This document shows positions 60,601-64,000 of a stretch of DNA of 64,000 nt, one piece after another. Position 1 is the first letter of the stretch. Each line of letters begins with the position of its first letter. The translations under genes were made by a program, and so were the position numbers. The stretch is from Dioscorea cayenensis subsp. rotundata (Eukaryota; Streptophyta; Magnoliopsida; Dioscoreales; Dioscoreaceae). The notes under the pieces were generated by a model. The model worked only from the letters and a program-made list of their open reading frames with translations, ran no database searches and was not told where the DNA came from. Location: contig NC_052488.1 of assembly GCF_009730915.1 (NCBI RefSeq), positions 18,966,305-19,030,304 on the forward strand. Reading direction: 5' to 3'.

Positions 60601-60906
60601 AGTGAGCATTTGTCTCCTCTCTCACCTTTTTGGATTGGAAAAAGTAAAGAACCACAATAATGGAATTTCATATATTACATGAGTGCAACCAAAGTAATTT
60701 CTTTCGGCATGTCTTTTCGTCAAATTGCTATGATACCTTTAAACAAGTGTAGTAGGTGTAAATCTAACTCTATAGGTATTACTCATAAGCCTTCTTTCAG
60801 GTGCGCTACGGATAAAAGCAAGGTTGTGCTTGTACTTTCCCTTAAAATCAAATTTTTTTTCAGGCAACATGGCATTTATTATGCATATTTATTCACTTTT
60901 AACTGT

Positions 60907-63804
60907 TTAACAAACTCCTTTAGTCTTTACTCCCATCAAAGGAATGCTCTTATTTATTGGCACCAATTCTTTCTTCATGGTCACACTTGATGGAATGTGA
61001 AAGGTGCCATCTTCATCATCAACATTTTCACTAGGCTTCAGCTCAACTGTGAGCCAAATTGTCGGAGCTGGTGCTTCAGTCATAGAATCTAGCTCATTCA
61101 AAGAGATTTCGACATGTGAGAGGAATTTTTCAACCAATGGTCGAGCGAAATCCTCTCGTACAACAACACGAAGAACAGTTACATGGTCGGCATCAGCCGG
61201 CATTGTGTATGCCGGAACAATCCAACCATATTGCCTTAAAAGTTTGCTTAGCTTGAAAGCCAAATGCATGTCCTTCTTATTCTTGAATGAGAATGCAACC
61301 AATGGTACTCCATATTCTTTAGAAACTATATCAAACCGCCCCATTCTTTTAATCCCTTCACTTAGCATCATGGCATTTTCCATGCAGTTCTTAATCACAT
61401 TCTTGTATCCCTGCATATATATATATATATATTAATTTTAATCATAAGTTAAGAGACCTCACAAAGAACCTTGAATTCTTTGATATTAATTATCCATACC
61501 TCGAAACCAAGGCGTAGAAACTGATAATATTGTGCAATAATTTGACTAGATCCTACAAAAAACACCTCATACATTTAATCGAATATTAAACTTCCAATTA
61601 AGATATATAGATATATATATACATTACCTTTAGAGAAGTTGAGAGTAAAAGTAGGTTGATCAGCTCCAAGGTAGTTAATATGGAAAATCAACTCTTCAGG
61701 CAAATATTTGCTACTCCTCCAAATCACCCATCCAACACCAGCATAAACTAAACCATATTTATGCCCACTCACATTAATACTCTTCACCAGTGGCAACCTG
61801 AAATCCCATTCAAGTTCAGGATACAAGAATGGTGCAACAAATCCCCCACTTGCAGCATCTACATGAATTGGAGTTTCCCACCTGATCACAATTACACAAT
61901 ATATATGAATAATACTAATAATATATGTACAGACATACATACATATATATATATATATACATATAATTACCCTGTCTTTGTATTTTTGACAGTAAGAAGA
62001 TCATTGAGAAGTTTAACATCTTCAAACTCTCCATTGAGTGTTGAACCTAAGATAGCTGCAACACAGATAGTGTTCTCATCAACCATCTCCACAGCTTTCA
62101 CAGGATCCATAACATAGTACCCTTCCCTTAGTTTCACTTCCTTGAGTTCCACCTCAAAGTACCTTGCAAATTTCTCCCAGCAAACCTATATAATATTCAA
62201 CGCATGCATGCATGCAAGTTATAAATACAAATTAAAATTCATGAACTTAAACGTGTTAGAATTAATATATGCAAATTAATTAATTAACCTGCACATTAGC
62301 TCCAGTGACAATGTTAGGTTTGTCACAAGGCTTGCCTTGTGCTTTCCTTTTGTTTTGCCACCTTCTCTTGAATGCAAGCCCAGCTAACATTATAGCCTCT
62401 GAAGATCCCACTGTGCCAACTCCTACTGCTGCTTCTTTCTCACCAACAGGTGCATTGAATAGATGAGCTATGATATTCACACAACGATTCTATATATTTC
62501 CCCACATAAATAACAATGAAATTAATTAGTCTATGTATATATATATATGTTATATTTAGTATGGATAATTAAGCTTATCCTGCCTGAAGTTCTGTAGTGA
62601 CTGGGTACTCATCCATGTCCACATAGTTCTTGTTCATGACCTCTGACATCAGTTTATCACACTCTGGTTCCATCCAAGTGGTGACAAAGGAGGCTAAGTT
62701 GAGCCTTGGGTTGCTGTCTAGTAGTAATTCGTCATGGATTATTTGGTACGCCACCTCTTTGGAATTTTGTTTCTCTTGCAATGTATATCTAGTAAATATT
62801 CAAAATAATAAATTTCTTTTGATAATAGTTTAAATGATTATGAATAATTGTAATTCAAGTTATATCTACCAAGCCGGTTGATTATGACTGTATATATAAT
62901 AATTTTTATGTAAGAAAGCATAGCATACATAAGGAAAAAAAGAAAAACATGATTAATTGTTAACTAGGTTGTTTAAATGTCATACCAATTTGGTCAAATT
63001 TTAATTCAAATTTTCAGGTAATATCTAGTAATCAATTGATGATAATGACACACACATATATAATAAATTTTATGTATGAAAACATTTAAGTTTGTTCACA
63101 TTACAAATCAATTTAGTCAAATTTAATGAAAATTCTCAAATAATATCTAGTTAATTATAACCTGAGTTGATGATATAATGGCATATGTAATAAATTTGAG
63201 TACGAAAACATTAAATGAATAACATGCTTATTAATTAATTTGTTCAATATTCAATGCAATTTTTCAAATAATTTCTAGCATAAGAGTTGATGGCATAATG
63301 GCATACATAATAAATTTCATTTGTGAAAAAAATTTAAAAAAAGTATTATAATTATTAATTAATTTGGTCAAATTCAATGCAAAATTTCTAAGTAATATCT
63401 AGTAAGCAAATTAGAAAACATTCAAAACATTGCAAATTCAGAAAAAGAAACATGATTGTTAACTAATTTGTTCAAATGTCATATCAATTTCGTCAAATTC
63501 AATGTAATTTTTTTCTGCAAAAAAATAAAATAAAGTAATATCTAGTAAGCAAATTAGGAAACATTCAAAACATTGCAAATTCAGAAAAAGAAGCATGATT
63601 ATTAACTAATTTGTTCTAATGTCATATCAATTTCGTCAAATTCAATGTAAGTTTTTTCTGCAAAAAAAAAAAAAGACATTGAATTGTTGAAATTGGAATT
63701 ACAAACCTTGGAATTGGCTCTTGAATGTATCTGGACCCAAAAATGGGACAAATTGAGGAGGATGAGGAGTCCTCCTCAAATTGATGAACCTGGGCCAACA
63801 CCAT
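60907..63804 (-). CDS. GAD: Glutamate decarboxylase (plant GAD), seven exons
   Basis: Minus strand, exons 63804-63707, 62788-62584, 62489-62289, 62185-61971, 61881-61628, 61552-61500 and 61410-60907; 1530 nt, 509 aa. The enzyme converts glutamate to GABA plus CO2 in the cytosol, using pyridoxal phosphate. It matches plant GADs throughout: '[19 protein letters not shown]', '[17 protein letters not shown]', '[20 protein letters not shown]', '[20 protein letters not shown]', '[20 protein letters not shown]' and the PLP-lysine motif '[18 protein letters not shown]'. All junctions keep frame. Five introns are GT-AG, but intron 2 needs a GC donor (CTTCAG|GCAGGA). The C-terminus ends '...KTKGVC', the normal last residues, but the preceding segment ('[14 protein letters not shown]') lacks the Trp and Lys-rich core of the calmodulin-binding domain, so Ca2+/calmodulin control may be lost. 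Exon 1 starts '[17 protein letters not shown]'. Intron 1 (~0.9 kb) holds a tandem repeat. Confidence 0.95.
62950..63665. repeat. Tandem repeat in GAD intron 1
   Basis: Diverged units marked by 'TAATATCTAGTAA', 'AATTTGTTCAAATGTC' and 'GTCAAATTCAATG'. The two right-hand units, starting at 63391 and 63534 (143 bp apart), are nearly identical over ~125 bp; about three older units lie to the left. AT-rich, no coding. Confidence 0.8.
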
Positions 63805-63945
63805 ATCTGCTAATGTAATGAAATGTTAACGCTTGAGAGTTTATAAAGAGAAGAAGATGAAGAACCTGAGATTCTTTTGTGCTTTGCTTGTCTTTCTTGA
63901 ATGATATTGTGAAGAAGAGGGTTATATATATATATATATATATAA

Positions 63946-63973
<28 letters not shown>
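63805..63973 (-). promoter_or_regulatory. GAD 5' UTR and core promoter region
   Basis: On the gene strand a (CT)n run (63973-63946) is followed by a (TA)n TATA-like tract (63944-63923), then about 120 nt of CT-rich leader to the ATG. The tract position would place a start near 63890. The segment just before the ATG, 'TTACATTAGCAG|ATATGG', also looks like a splice acceptor, so a leader intron reaching further right is possible. The window ends at 64000. Confidence 0.45.
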
Positions 63974-63976
<3 letters not shown>

Positions 63977-64000
63977 CCAGGATCTTCTTCTTCTTTTTAT

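Noticed and set aside
61004..61435. 143-codon plus-strand ORF
   Set aside because: Antisense shadow of GAD exon 7, ending in a (TA)n run.
62950..63665. Regular repeats in GAD intron 1 as a CRISPR-like array
   Set aside because: Units are ~143 bp, contiguous and AT-rich in a plant intron; no short repeat/spacer structure.

Overview
The window looks like a piece of a large, AT-rich, repeat-laden flowering-plant nuclear genome. The evidence is intron-containing plant genes (an R2R3-MYB, a plant glutamate decarboxylase and an F-box/LRR gene), Copia and Athila-type LTR retrotransposons, L1-type LINEs, tRNA-derived SINEs, PIF/Harbinger and hAT-like DNA elements, and an inserted fragment of the plastid gene psbE. 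I cannot name the species. There is one assembly gap of exactly 1000 N (25612-26611). No rRNA, tRNA or CRISPR locus was recognised.

Layout. 1-7.3 kb: a decayed LINE split by a gypsy-type solo LTR and by a hAT-like miniature element. 8.4-13.5 kb: a nearly full-length but dead Copia element with both LTRs. 14.2-14.7 kb: promoter and first exon of a lipase/esterase-like gene with no body, carrying a frameshift. 17.2-17.4 kb: a SINE. 19.1-20.4 kb: a two-exon F-box/LRR gene with another SINE inserted just upstream. 22.1-22.7 kb: a ~170 bp tandem repeat. 24.2-25.6 kb: an odd AT-rich island with GC-rich hairpins, ending at the gap. 26.9-29.4 kb: a decayed PIF/Harbinger transposase and its probable Myb/SANT-like partner. 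31.7-34.0 kb: LTR-like DNA. 34.0-39.9 kb: an internally deleted Athila-type element on the minus strand. 41.1-41.5 kb: a 2-oxoglutarate dioxygenase pseudogene. 41.7-42.6 kb: a non-autonomous Harbinger element with an intron-like segment. 43.8-51.4 kb: a nested stack (Copia relict, holding a LINE, holding a solo LTR, holding a Tourist-like element), plus a second Copia LTR and the psbE fragment. 53.4-54.7 kb: an R2R3-MYB gene. 60.9-64.0 kb: a glutamate decarboxylase gene, on the minus strand with its promoter at the right edge.

How it fits together. Only three loci look like intact protein genes: F-box (280 aa), MYB (233 aa) and GAD (509 aa). All three are on the minus strand and share no obvious pathway; this is a gene-poor region shaped by transposition. 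I found no convincing new multi-gene system. The observations most worth checking are the psbE insertion inside retrotransposon DNA, the nested stack, the GAD gene with a GC-AG intron and a calmodulin-binding tail that has lost its usual core, the SINE at the F-box promoter, and the anomalous island beside the gap.
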